A DNA stretch of 64,000 nucleotides, from positions 2,480,001 to 2,544,000 of the forward strand of contig OZ241380.1 of the NCBI GenBank assembly GCA_965200765.1, written 5' to 3'. Origin of the DNA: G965200765 sp965200765 (GTDB lineage: Bacteria > Pseudomonadota > Gammaproteobacteria > Arenicellales > JAJDZL01). The position numbers were made by a program, and so were the translations under genes. Below, one piece after another: positions 1 to 9,004 of this stretch (the first letter of the stretch is position 1; each line of letters starts with the position of its first letter). Below the pieces are notes generated by a model, which made no database searches, was not told where the DNA came from, and saw only the letters and a program-made list of their open reading frames with translations.

Positions 1-49
1 ATATGAATATACCACAATTCAGTCTTCTAATTTATATTAAATTTCGAAA

Positions 50-690
50 AATTCAGCCGGATTTTCCAAGACATGCTTCTCCATTAAATTAAGGGTGATT
101 CTTATAGTACGGCATAACGATTTGATTGCCCGAAGTGCAGTCACCGGAATTCCCACGAGTTGAAATACCGTCATTTGCAGAAGTGCACCAATAGCGGCCA
201 TCAAGTTTTGTCAACAACCGGTACGATCATCGAATATATCCAAATTCCGCTAACCAAGTAGTTTGCAACAATCTATCTGATGGGGACGGACAAGAACGGA
301 ATTCCGGTACGGTGGCTTTCAAGATAGTTGATGTGCAATGGCGTACCGCGTATCGAATGCTAAGGAATCAGAGCCAAGCAATGAGCAACCAAGACGTTGC
401 TGGTGTGAATGTCCTGTCAAAGCAGACAATACTATCGCCAGCAGGCATAGGTCAGGCAGGAGAGCACTGGGGCCGAGGGAAAAGCCAGTGATGTTCACCA
501 TCTTGCGAGTGTTTGAAGACTCGCATCGTTGTCTTCCGAAATTTACTGACGAGTTTGTTTTCCGGTTCAATCGCCATTCCTGGTGAACCTCAATTGCCGG
601 AACGATTGTTCAAACCACTGTTGACCTTGTGCCGATTCAAATGAACTGAATTCAGATGCAAATTCCATAATTTGATGAAGTACAATTTAC
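50..690 (+). pseudogene. decayed IS1595-family (ISXO2-like) transposase
   Basis: Reading the + strand across several frames recovers an IS1595 transposase in pieces. The zinc-ribbon start (FDCPKCSHRN) is near 122 and the segment through STTGTI to IPLTK near 200-255. A TAYRMLR helix lies near 345-365, and the family's C-terminal EFVFRFNRH block near 548-580. In-frame stops (for example after IPLTK) and loss of most of the DDE domain show it is dead. The 3' tail resembles the remnant at 21.5-21.75 kb, so both derive from the same element. No intact terminal inverted repeats were recognised. Confidence 0.75.
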
Positions 691-736
691 CTAAATCTAC
701 TTGATTATCAACGAATTCAGATTCAAGGGGCACACT

Positions 737-2260
737 ATGAATTCACCGAACATATTGATGATTGTCGCTGACCAAATGGCACCGCAAACGACTGGTGCCT
801 ATGGCCATCCAATTGTAAAAACACCAGCTATGGACCGTTTGGCGGAACGCGGATGCAGATTTGATTCAGCGTATACTCCCTCTCCGATTTGTGCACCTGC
901 ACGGAGCTCATTTGTTACCGGTCAACTACCCACGCGTATCAAGACCTATGACAATGCTTCGGAATTTTGTTCCACCATTCCAACTTTCGCACATTACCTG
1001 AAACTGATGGGCTATCGAACTAGCCTGGCAGGAAAAATGCATTTTATCGGGCCGGACCAACTTCATGGTTTTGATGAACGTCTGACAACAGACATCTATC
1101 CGGCAGATTATGCCTGGACTCCAAACTGGCTGGAAGCCGAGGAACGAATTGACAAGTGGTATCACAATATGAACAGTGTCAAAGAAGCCGGCACAGCTGC
1201 AACAACCTTTCAGATTGAGTTCGACGAAGAAGTTGGCTTTCGCGCATTACGCAGAATTTACGACTATGCAAGGGAACCTGGTCAACCTTTTATGATGTTG
1301 GTTTCTTTTATTCATCCGCATGATCCTTACGTTGCCCTGCCCCAATGGTGGAATCAGTATGATAACGAACAAATCGACATGCCGGAAGTAACCAGCGATG
1401 ACGTTGAAATTGACCCGCACAGTCAACGCCTCAGGCTGGACATTCAAGTGGATTCAGATCCCCCGACGATCGAGCAGACCAGAAATGCAAGACATGGCTA
1501 CTATGCAAACACTTCGTATGTCGATCACTGGGTTGAACAACTTGTCGAAACCTTGACAAACGCCGGATTGCTGGACAATACAGTTGTCATAATGACCGCG
1601 GACCATGGCGAAATGCTGGGGGAACGCGGGCTTTGGTACAAAATGAATTTTTTCGAAAACTCCGCTCGCGTTCCACTGATCATCGCGGGTCCGGACATTG
1701 CTCAACGCCAAGTTGAACAACCCTGCTGTCTGGTTGACCTGTTGCCAACTATGCTGGATCTGGCTTCTGTCAACGGAAACTCAATTCCTGATTTAGCCAC
1801 GTCTGTGGATGGAACCAGTCTGACTTCCCTGTTGCATGGATCTGACGAAGAAGAAGGTTACGCGGTTTCTGAATATTGTGCAGAAGGTACAACCTACCCA
1901 ATGTTCATGGTGCGCCAAGGGTCATACAAATACATTCATTGCGACTCGGACCCACCCATGTTGTTCGATCTTGCTTCAGACCCGAAGGAGTTGAACAATC
2001 TCGCAAACGATTCCAATTATTCGGATGTTATGGAAAATTTTGCAAAACAGGTTCAGGAAAACTGGGACTCCGCGTCGCTTCGGGAAGACATTATTTCTAG
2101 TCAGACTACAAGAATACTTGTCAACGAAGCAATGCAACGCAAACCGCTTACATCCTGGGAATTTCAACCGCCGGGAAATGCAGCGAATGAATATGTCCGG
2201 AATCACCTGGATTGGACTGTTGTGGCGGCGCGTAAACGATTCCCGGTAGTGGCTTCCTAA
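737..2260 (+). CDS. betC: choline-sulfatase-like type I sulfatase
   Basis: A 507-residue hydrolase of the formylglycine-dependent sulfatase family. The modification motif C-A-P-A-R starts at Cys52. The N-terminal metal-binding ADQM and the ADHGEMLGERG block (near residue 290) are present. Strings such as GKMHFIGPDQLHGF and TDIYPADYAWTPNW, plus a C-terminal block with YVRNH, are typical of choline-O-sulfate sulfatase, which yields choline and sulfate. The start is the ATG at 737, preceded by AAGGGG seven bases upstream; a TTG at 701 is in frame but lacks a ribosome site. There is no signal peptide, so the enzyme is probably cytoplasmic. A paralogue lies at 53.4-55.0 kb. The exact substrate is inferred; other organic sulfate esters are possible. 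Confidence 0.85.
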   Translation: MNSPNILMIVADQMAPQTTGAYGHPIVKTPAMDRLAERGCRFDSAYTPSPICAPARSSFVTGQLPTRIKTYDNASEFCSTIPTFAHYLKLMGYRTSLAGKMHFIGPDQLHGFDERLTTDIYPADYAWTPNWLEAEERIDKWYHNMNSVKEAGTAATTFQIEFDEEVGFRALRRIYDYAREPGQPFMMLVSFIHPHDPYVALPQWWNQYDNEQIDMPEVTSDDVEIDPHSQRLRLDIQVDSDPPTIEQTRNARHGYYANTSYVDHWVEQLVETLTNAGLLDNTVVIMTADHGEMLGERGLWYKMNFFENSARVPLIIAGPDIAQRQVEQPCCLVDLLPTMLDLASVNGNSIPDLATSVDGTSLTSLLHGSDEEEGYAVSEYCAEGTTYPMFMVRQGSYKYIHCDSDPPMLFDLASDPKELNNLANDSNYSDVMENFAKQVQENWDSASLREDIISSQTTRILVNEAMQRKPLTSWEFQPPGNAANEYVRNHLDWTVVAARKRFPVVAS

Positions 2261-2343
2261 TCAAAATGCCAAAAGGTTCGACCTTCTCAAAACGGAAGTG
2301 ACTACCCGATCAACTGCCGGGAGAATTGGTATTCGACTTGCGA

Positions 2344-2829
2344 CTATTCTTCATCCAATTGTCGAATTTCATGCGCGACGAGATTATTGATGTGCACTTC
2401 AAGCATTTCGTACACATTCTGAAAGGCTTGCATCTTTTCATCTTCAGTGCCTTCCGTTGCGGCTGGATCCGGAATACTCCAGTGGTACTTGCCCGGGTTT
2501 CCCGGCCAAACAGGACAAACTTCATTGGCCGCATTGTCGCATACAGTCACCACAATGTTCATTTCGGGTGCATCAGGCAGTGCGAATTCATCCCAGCTTT
2601 TGGAGCGGAAGTTTTCAATTTCATAGCCTTTGTTTTTCAGCAATTCCAATGCCAACGGATGCACTGCACCTTTGGGTTGGCTACCTGCACTAAACGCGTG
2701 AAATCGGTTTACACTGTGGTTTTGAAGCAATGCTTCCGCAAGGATGCTTCTCGCCGAATTACCTGTACAAAGAAACAAAACATTCAAATGAGAAGGATTT
2801 TGGCTAGCAGACACTATCGATTCCTCCAT
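2344..2829 (-). CDS. ArsC-like low-molecular-weight phosphatase-fold reductase
   Basis: 161 residues from ATG 2829 (an in-frame upstream extension to 3000 overlaps the SDR gene and was dropped). The P-loop CTGNSARS gives the Cys21-x5-Arg27 active site of the LMW-PTPase/arsenate reductase fold. A Cys97...Cys105 pair in VTVCDNAANEVCP and the later WSIPDPA match the thioredoxin-coupled ArsC type, which relays electrons through three cysteines to reduce arsenate. No arsR, arsB or acr3 gene is adjacent, so arsenate detoxification is inferred from family only. It is divergent from the SDR gene. Confidence 0.82.
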   Translation of the reverse strand: MEESIVSASQNPSHLNVLFLCTGNSARSILAEALLQNHSVNRFHAFSAGSQPKGAVHPLALELLKNKGYEIENFRSKSWDEFALPDAPEMNIVVTVCDNAANEVCPVWPGNPGKYHWSIPDPAATEGTEDEKMQAFQNVYEMLEVHINNLVAHEIRQLDEE

Positions 2830-2929
2830 ACTCTGACCCCAAACTACAAGAATAACAAATGTATCATTGTACTGATTCAGGTGGTAACCATCATTTGAAG
2901 ACTTTGAATTCCAAATCTGTATTGACTTG

Positions 2930-3676
2930 ATGAAGAAGGTACTCCTCGTTACGGGCGGTAGTCGCGGAATTGGTGCTGCGACAGCGATACTTGCAGCCAA
3001 ACAGGGTTATGCGGTTGCAATCAACTATCGGGAAAAACAGAAAGCCGCCGACAAGGTTGTGAAACAAATTCGTAATACTGGCGGTGAAGCGATTGCAATT
3101 CAGGCCGATATTGCAGTTGAAAGCGAAGTAAAACGGATGTTTAACGAGCTGGACCAAGGTCTTGGTAATTTGACAGCACTGGTCAACAACGCGGGAATAA
3201 TTGCAACTCAATCATGCTTTGAAGACATCGAACTGGACCGCATCAATCGCCTTTTTGCGGTCAATGTAATCGGTACAATGCTTTGTTCGCGGCAAGCAGT
3301 GCTTCGCATGTCAAAAATTCAAGGCGGAACCGGTGGTGTAATAGTCAATCTTACTTCTCGGGCCGCGCATCTGGGTTCACCGAACGAGTATGTGGACTAC
3401 GCAGCAACCAAAGGGGCCGTTGACACTTTTACCAAGGGCTTGGCGATTGAAGCGGCACCAAAGGGTATACGCGTCAATGCGGTACGCGCGGGAGTGATTG
3501 ATACAGAAATGCATGCAAAATTCAGCGATGCCGACCCACATGAACTGCGAGCGCATACTATACCCATGAAGCGCCTTGGTACCGCTAGTGAAATTGCACA
3601 GGCCATTACATGGTTGCTTTCCGATGAAGCCTCGTACTGCTCCGGTACGATACTTGATGTAACCGGCGGTCGCTAG
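2930..3676 (+). CDS. short-chain dehydrogenase/reductase (SDR)
   Basis: 248 residues, a classical SDR with an NAD(P) Rossmann motif TGGSRGIG at 8-15 and the structural NNAG motif. The catalytic pair is Tyr157-x3-Lys161 (YAATK), with Ser in NLTSRAA just before it. The C-terminal YCSGTILDVTGGR is the usual SDR ending. It resembles the YgfF/glucose-1-dehydrogenase-like branch but the substrate cannot be read from sequence. ATG 2930 follows an in-frame TTG at 2927, so the start is uncertain by one codon. It stands alone, divergent from the arsC-like gene. Confidence 0.88.
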   Translation: MKKVLLVTGGSRGIGAATAILAAKQGYAVAINYREKQKAADKVVKQIRNTGGEAIAIQADIAVESEVKRMFNELDQGLGNLTALVNNAGIIATQSCFEDIELDRINRLFAVNVIGTMLCSRQAVLRMSKIQGGTGGVIVNLTSRAAHLGSPNEYVDYAATKGAVDTFTKGLAIEAAPKGIRVNAVRAGVIDTEMHAKFSDADPHELRAHTIPMKRLGTASEIAQAITWLLSDEASYCSGTILDVTGGR

Positions 3677-3728
3677 TCTAGTATCAAGTCGACAAGTTCT
3701 TAAATTTGTTTCTCAATTTCCTTAGTTT

Positions 3729-4274
3729 TCATGGATGAAATAAACATTTGTATGCTTCATTAGAATCAAAGATCATAAACATTTGGCATCCGAATGTTTT
3801 CGCTATACGTTTTAATTCTTTTCTTATATTACCTGTTTGACCGATGAAATCGCTTCTATCGTTTGAAATTAGCATAGTATCCTCACACATGGTAATATAA
3901 ACTAAAAGTGTATCAATTTCTTGTTCTTCGTCCACCGAATAATTTTTGTTTTTCAATGTTTTCACAATTTTTATAAATAGTTGATCTTTGTTATTTACAT
4001 GAACTGTATTGACATCGGCATCATGTCTGAACCAATAGCGAAATAGTTCAGTAAAATTAGATCCTTTACTGTTTTTCACTATTTTTCCAATTTTACTTTT
4101 ATAATTTGACCATATTTTATAATCTTCATCAACTATCAGATGTACTCCTAGTGCTTGTAATCTATTCAACAGTTTTTCTATGTGATTGAATTCACTATCT
4201 AATTCGCTTTTTTCAACTAGATGAATGAATATATTTATATCAATTGCAATAAATTGTTTGGGATGATTTTTCAT
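3729..4274 (-). CDS. PIN-like nuclease domain protein, partner of an AAA ATPase
   Basis: 181 residues, AT-rich. The N-terminal strand FIAIDINIFIH carries Asp12, Glu50/Asp51 follow in IVDED, Asp121 sits in EIDTLLV, and Asp139/Asp142 in ISNDRSDF. This spacing of acidic residues fits a PIN-fold metal-dependent RNase. The start ATG 4274 lies 7 bp after the stop of the upstream ATPase gene, on the same strand, so the two are surely co-transcribed. A longer in-frame extension to 4400 would run into the ATPase coding region and was rejected. Low-GC composition unlike the flanking genes suggests recent acquisition. The PIN assignment is by motif only. Confidence 0.7.
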   Translation of the reverse strand: MKNHPKQFIAIDINIFIHLVEKSELDSEFNHIEKLLNRLQALGVHLIVDEDYKIWSNYKSKIGKIVKNSKGSNFTELFRYWFRHDADVNTVHVNNKDQLFIKIVKTLKNKNYSVDEEQEIDTLLVYITMCEDTMLISNDRSDFIGQTGNIRKELKRIAKTFGCQMFMIFDSNEAYKCLFHP

Positions 4275-4281
4275 AGAAAAA

Positions 4282-5604
4282 CTAACTTCGATTGTATTTT
4301 GCAGTTCTAAGTTCCAAACCTTCAGTAATATCCGCCCCAAAAAATTCCATAGGCATACCTTCAATGATTCTACCATCCGAATCAATGTCGATATTGTCAA
4401 TTGTCACATTGCCATCACTTACATCAAAGTATGCAATCGATACATCTTCTGGTTTTAACTTTTCGTATGCGATTAATTTCCTCAATCGTAGTATTAAATT
4501 GCTACTATGTGTTTCAATTATTGTTCCTACTTTTCTTGTGTTCCACAAATCAGCAATATAACTACCTATTTCCATTTGAGCAGTTGGATGAACTTGAGAT
4601 TCCGGCTGTTCAATCATCAAGGTTGAATATCTGGGCATTATTGCGCCTTGAACGAAGATAGGGAGACACTGGCTCACTCCAAATCCAAAATTTGCCAGTA
4701 GAGTTACATTACCAGTTTCAATATTTTCAGCATAAAATTCTGTTAACAGAACACTAGAATCATCAAAATCTACATTGCCTACAGACAATACAGATTGTAA
4801 GTACTTTTCTACAAATTTTCTCTCATTCCCGTTTTTTTTAAAGGTACTTTTTAAATGAGGCAGGGTAAACTCACCACTATTGCCGACATAATTTTCTTGC
4901 GGAGAATAATCAAGTATTGCATCACTTACCCTTGGCTGCTTTCTAATAGGTAACAAATGTTTCAACGACTGAATTTCACTACTAATATGCTTCACGCACT
5001 CAACTCCGGCAAAAAATCGCGCCACATTTTCCTCAAAAATCCTTTTTGAAGTTGAATCTGTCTTCATATGAAACTCGTCAGATATACTATCCGTAAACGA
5101 AAGATAATTTGTTCCTGATTTTAACCACTCAGATTTTTCTAATACCTTGTTGCTAGGTTTCCCACACCATACAACAAATTTTGTGTTTGAACCTCGGCCA
5201 AATTGTTGGTTACTAGCATAGGAAACAGTAGCTTCACTAGTGATGCTTAATTCATCTAAGCTAAAATCTCCAATATTTTTTCTTCTGTTCAGGTTATTTA
5301 TGTGTTGAACCAAATGATTCTCCGGGGTTTCGGGACCCGATATATTCAGACTGAACCGAAGACTCTTTCTCTTTGAATTGGAATTTTTTAGATTTTCAAA
5401 TAAACCAAGTTCAACAATATGACCATTTGGAACTAAAAATTGCCCCATGTCGTAGATTAGTGTTTGTTGTAACATCAACAAAAATTTAATGATTGAAGTT
5501 TTACCCGCGTTGTTCTTGCCAATCAGTATCGTAATTGGCCTAAACCGAACAGTAACTTCAGAGTCAAAGATTCTGAAGTTGGATATTTTCAACTGCTTTA
5601 GCAT
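4282..5604 (-). CDS. AAA/SMC-like ATPase (AAA_15/AAA_21 type), defence candidate
   Basis: 440 residues from ATG 5604. It begins LKQLKISNFRIF, typical of RecF/OLD-like ATPases. Walker A is GKNNAGKTS at 29-37. A Walker B-like MIEQPESQVHP lies near residue 330, and the switch segment IIETHSSNLILRL near 363. No TOPRIM motif follows, so it is not a standard OLD nuclease. A C-terminal GMPMEFFG segment faintly recalls DUF3696-type ATPases. It is AT-rich and directly upstream of the PIN-like gene. This architecture of sensor ATPase plus small nuclease is common in antiphage systems, but I do not recognise this pair as a named system. Confidence 0.8.
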   Translation of the reverse strand: MLKQLKISNFRIFDSEVTVRFRPITILIGKNNAGKTSIIKFLLMLQQTLIYDMGQFLVPNGHIVELGLFENLKNSNSKRKSLRFSLNISGPETPENHLVQHINNLNRRKNIGDFSLDELSITSEATVSYASNQQFGRGSNTKFVVWCGKPSNKVLEKSEWLKSGTNYLSFTDSISDEFHMKTDSTSKRIFEENVARFFAGVECVKHISSEIQSLKHLLPIRKQPRVSDAILDYSPQENYVGNSGEFTLPHLKSTFKKNGNERKFVEKYLQSVLSVGNVDFDDSSVLLTEFYAENIETGNVTLLANFGFGVSQCLPIFVQGAIMPRYSTLMIEQPESQVHPTAQMEIGSYIADLWNTRKVGTIIETHSSNLILRLRKLIAYEKLKPEDVSIAYFDVSDGNVTIDNIDIDSDGRIIEGMPMEFFGADITEGLELRTAKYNRS

Positions 5605-5902
5605 GGCTGTATAGGGTTTGTATAGATTATTTTCTACAACTAGTATCTGAATTTCAAGAAACTTGTGAAGCAAATCATATTGATTTGCTCGGAAATTGTA
5701 GTATATTGCGACGATGAATGTCAACAGCAATTTTCCAGGCTCACTGATTTAAGGTGATTTGCTACGCTTTTTGGGCTCCAGCGATATGCTCCGGCAACAG
5801 GTAATTTTGAACTCGGTATCGTATCGTCTGTGAGGATATTGCAGACATGCCTCGGCATACTCAGACTATGCAACATCACACCGACGAAAGAATTGATCGT
5901 CT

Positions 5903-6952
5903 CTAGTCCGACACATCACCAACAAGTTCTCTGACAATTTCCTGAAAACGCGCGACATGGCATTCCATCACTGGCGACAACGGGCCCGCGTGATAATTCC
6001 CCGAAACCATGTTTTGGAAAACCTTGGAGCAGATATCGAAGTCTTCATTTACGATAGACTCCGCCCATTGAAACGCATCCTCTTTTTCCGACTCGCTCAT
6101 ATCCGCGCTATACCACGCCCAATTTCTCGAACGTACACCGCGTGTCGCCTCCGCTTCCACTCTTTCGGCTTTGAACACTCTGTCTCCCAGTACTATCTGA
6201 AGTCCGGGGAAATGGTAAATCCAAAGTCCCTTTTGACCTCTCTGCTTCGCACCGTCAGAACCTTCTTTATGGTCAATAACAAAGGCGACGGAACGGCCGT
6301 TATTCAGAGAACGCAATTCGACCTCCGCACCGGCAATTGCAGTCGCCAGTCGCCGATGCACCAGATTCAAATGGTAACCTTCGACGGTGTTGTCGCAGTA
6401 GGTTTTCCAATTCGTTTGTGCTTGGACAGTAAACTCACTGAAGTAATCCAGTTCTGATGGCGAAGGAAATTCCGCACAGTAATTCGCAACCTCACCAATC
6501 CATTCGTCAAAAGTTTCTTCACACTGAGTGTCCAGACGGACAAACACAAGAGAATTCCAGACATGTACATCAATCGGATACAAATTCAGGTCATCGGCGT
6601 ACTCTTCCAAATCAGCACCAAACTTTGGTGCGTTCATCAGTGCACCACTGCAACTGTACTGCCATCCGTGATACGGGCACCGAATCGACTTGACATTGCC
6701 GACACCGTTTTCCAGCAAAATTGATCCACGGTGACGACAAACATTGCGAAATCCGCGTAGTTCGCCATCGTCACTACATACGACAAACACCGGCCAACCG
6801 CAAACTGTGTCGCTGAAATAGTCACCGATGTTTTGCACGGCATGAACAGGCCCCAATAGCCACCAAGCAGGCAAAAATATCCGCTTTCGTTCGCGCTCGA
6901 AAATAAGCGGGTCAATATACCAGCGAGACGACAAAGATTCACGAATCTTCAT
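5903..6952 (-). CDS. Rieske non-haem iron oxygenase, alpha-subunit type
   Basis: 349 residues. The Rieske [2Fe-2S] ligands are Cys72-x-His74 (CRHRG) and Cys92-x2-His95 (CPYHGWQY). The mononuclear iron site is in NTVEGYHLNLVH, with His194 and His199, and an acidic ligand is expected in the NEDFD segment near 304. This is the alpha subunit of aromatic-ring hydroxylating or quaternary-amine/stachydrine-type oxygenases. The reductase partner is not adjacent. ATG 6952 was chosen over an in-frame TTG at 6958. It is divergent from pcp. The substrate is unknown; with choline-related genes elsewhere in the window, a quaternary amine is one possibility, but this is inference. Confidence 0.85.
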   Translation of the reverse strand: MKIRESLSSRWYIDPLIFERERKRIFLPAWWLLGPVHAVQNIGDYFSDTVCGWPVFVVCSDDGELRGFRNVCRHRGSILLENGVGNVKSIRCPYHGWQYSCSGALMNAPKFGADLEEYADDLNLYPIDVHVWNSLVFVRLDTQCEETFDEWIGEVANYCAEFPSPSELDYFSEFTVQAQTNWKTYCDNTVEGYHLNLVHRRLATAIAGAEVELRSLNNGRSVAFVIDHKEGSDGAKQRGQKGLWIYHFPGLQIVLGDRVFKAERVEAEATRGVRSRNWAWYSADMSESEKEDAFQWAESIVNEDFDICSKVFQNMVSGNYHAGPLSPVMECHVARFQEIVRELVGDVSD

Positions 6953-7017
6953 ATACAATTAGTACAAGTTACAGTTGTTACCTTGTTCAAACAAGCCGGA
7001 TTGATACAGAATTACCA

Positions 7018-7671
7018 ATGAAACCATTGAGATTGACCATCACCGGCTTCGGTCCATTTCCGGGTTTTGAACAAAATCCGTCAGGTCAAATTGTAAAGCA
7101 TCTGAGCAATCGGAGATCTGAAAGCAGTTGCTTCGAAATTTTCACTCATGTTTTTCCAGTCGAATACCAAGGTGCCTATCATCGTGTACTGAGTGTCATA
7201 CAGCAGTCAATTCCAGAAATTTTCATCATGCTTGGCGTTTATTCTGGCAACTCCAAATTTCGACTTGAAAAAATTGCCCGAAACTTGAACGCTTCCAGTA
7301 AACTGGACAATTCGGGTATCTGTCAATTCGATGAAACAATTGTTCCCGAAGGTCCGGAATTATTCGATTCAACACTGCCGCTTGAACACTTTAGCGTGAA
7401 GCTACAGCAATTTGGACTTCCTGCCATGCAGTCGCTCAGTGCCGGCGGTTATCTTTGCAACAATCATTACTACCTCGCAAACTACATACAGAAGGAAAAG
7501 AAATTCATGTACAAATGTCTGTTTGTGCATGTCCCTGACCTGAACAGTATGGATTGTGGACTATCTCTGGAATCAGTTGCCGACGGAGTGCTATTGCTTG
7601 CCGAGTGGACCGCAGAAGAATTGAACTTGCATTCAAATGCTACGCTGAGCAATCCGACTACTTGTCGTTGA
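7018..7671 (+). CDS. pcp: pyroglutamyl-peptidase I (peptidase family C15)
   Basis: 217 residues, the normal length for C15. It starts with the family signature ITGFGPFPGF followed by NPS. The catalytic triad can be placed at Glu84 (FRLEKIARN), Cys147 (GGYLCNNHYY) and His171 (FVHVPD). The enzyme removes N-terminal pyroglutamate from peptides in the cytoplasm. The last 14 bases overlap the 3' end of the convergent hemA gene. It is divergent from the Rieske oxygenase. The overall sequence is rather diverged from well-known Pcp proteins, but all three catalytic residues are in place. Confidence 0.82.
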   Translation: MKPLRLTITGFGPFPGFEQNPSGQIVKHLSNRRSESSCFEIFTHVFPVEYQGAYHRVLSVIQQSIPEIFIMLGVYSGNSKFRLEKIARNLNASSKLDNSGICQFDETIVPEGPELFDSTLPLEHFSVKLQQFGLPAMQSLSAGGYLCNNHYYLANYIQKEKKFMYKCLFVHVPDLNSMDCGLSLESVADGVLLLAEWTAEELNLHSNATLSNPTTCR

Positions 7672-8866
7672 CCAACAAGCCAAGTTCCTCGAACACTTCG
7701 ACCAAAGCATCCACCAATCGACCAATCATGTCGTCTGTGTGCAGTGGTGTTGGCGTTATGCGCAACCGTTCGGTTCCGACAGGTACTGTGGGGTGGTTGA
7801 TATGTTGCACGAATATTCCGTGCCGTTCCAGCAAAATATTGCTCGCCTTGCGGCAACGAACCGCATCGCCAACCATGACTGGAACAATGTGACTCGGTGT
7901 TTCCATAATTGGAATGCCCATTTCCCGCAACTTCATTTTCAGCGTGTTCACATTTCTGTGAAGCTTGATTCTGCGCTGAACATCCTTGCGAACATGACGA
8001 ATGCTTGCCACTGCACCGGCCGCTGTTGATGGTGGCAATGCAGTCGTGAAAATAAACCCGCGACCATAGGAACGGACATAATCAACCAGTAATTCATCCG
8101 AAGCAATATATCCACCAATCAGTCCAAACGCTTTCCCCAGCGTTCCCTGAATGATGTCAACCCGACCGGCCTGACCTTCGCGCTCGGCTACGCCGCCGCC
8201 ATTTTCTCCGTACAATCCAACGGCATGAACTTCGTCCAAATAGGTTAAAGCATCGTACTTCTCTGCCAAGTCGCAGATTTCTTTAATCGGACCGATGTCT
8301 CCGTCCATTGAATAAACGGATTCAAATGCAATCAACTTCGGTCTCCCAATATCAACGCTCGCGAGCAACTCTTCCAGATGGTTAACATCACTGTGTCTGA
8401 ATATGTGGCGCTCACACTTGCCAAATCGCACACCCTCAATCATTGACGCGTGATTCAGGGAATCCGAAAACAGCACCATGTCCGGAATACTTTCTCCCAA
8501 AGTACTCAGAACTGTAGAGTTGGTTACATATCCGGACGTGAAAACCAATGCTGCCGGCTTGTTGTGGAGGCTAGCCAATTCTGCTTCAAGTTCAACCAGT
8601 GGATGGCTGGTTCCAGCGATATTGCGCGTGCCGCCAGCACCCGCACCTATTTGCTTTACAGTCTGACAAATCGCGTCGGATACATCGGGGTGCTGCCCCA
8701 TTCCAAGATAATCGTTGTTACACCAAATCGTTACTTCCCGGCCGATGGTATGATTCGTAGCGGCAGGGTACTGACCGGAATGTCGCTCCAGGTCGGTAAA
8801 CTCCCTGTAGTTTCCGGCATCCTTCAAGCGATTGAGTTTCTCGGTAAAAAAAGCGTCGTAATCCAT
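7658..8866 (-). CDS. hemA: 5-aminolevulinate synthase (ALAS)
   Basis: 402 residues, a PLP-dependent alpha-oxoamine synthase that condenses glycine with succinyl-CoA to 5-aminolevulinate. ALAS-specific strings include WCNNDYLGMGQHP, AGAGGTRNIAGT, LNHASMIEGVR, AFESVYSMDGD and LDEVHAVGLYG. The Schiff-base lysine is in GTLGKAFG near residue 245. It matches true ALAS rather than the homologous Kbl, BioF or CqsA. ATG 8866 is preceded by GGAAG at a good distance; an in-frame TTG lies at 8878. It is on the same strand as accC, 138 bp downstream, and may be read through from that operon. Most gammaproteobacteria use the glutamyl-tRNA route instead. Confidence 0.92.
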   Translation of the reverse strand: MDYDAFFTEKLNRLKDAGNYREFTDLERHSGQYPAATNHTIGREVTIWCNNDYLGMGQHPDVSDAICQTVKQIGAGAGGTRNIAGTSHPLVELEAELASLHNKPAALVFTSGYVTNSTVLSTLGESIPDMVLFSDSLNHASMIEGVRFGKCERHIFRHSDVNHLEELLASVDIGRPKLIAFESVYSMDGDIGPIKEICDLAEKYDALTYLDEVHAVGLYGENGGGVAEREGQAGRVDIIQGTLGKAFGLIGGYIASDELLVDYVRSYGRGFIFTTALPPSTAAGAVASIRHVRKDVQRRIKLHRNVNTLKMKLREMGIPIMETPSHIVPVMVGDAVRCRKASNILLERHGIFVQHINHPTVPVGTERLRITPTPLHTDDMIGRLVDALVEVFEELGLLVNDK

Positions 8867-9004
8867 CCGTGCTTCCAAGGTATTCGTCCTAGAGTCTGTC
8901 TGAACAGAAAATTATATACTTGTGCTGTGAATGCACAGGCAAAAGTCACTTGCCCTTCTGAACACCGGCAATTCAGGAGTATTCGTAAAGAACACCAAAT
9001 ACTA

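Noticed and set aside
338..586. 82-residue ORF near the left edge as a gene
   Set aside because: Its readable parts are out-of-order fragments of the decayed IS1595 transposase.
2326..2898. 190-residue + strand ORF opposite the arsC-like gene
   Set aside because: The minus strand has the complete CTGNSARS active site and correct length; the + frame has no recognisable features.
4282..4400. Longer PIN-like protein starting at 4400
   Set aside because: The extension overlaps the ATPase coding region and lacks a ribosome site; ATG 4274 begins right at the conserved FIAIDIN strand.
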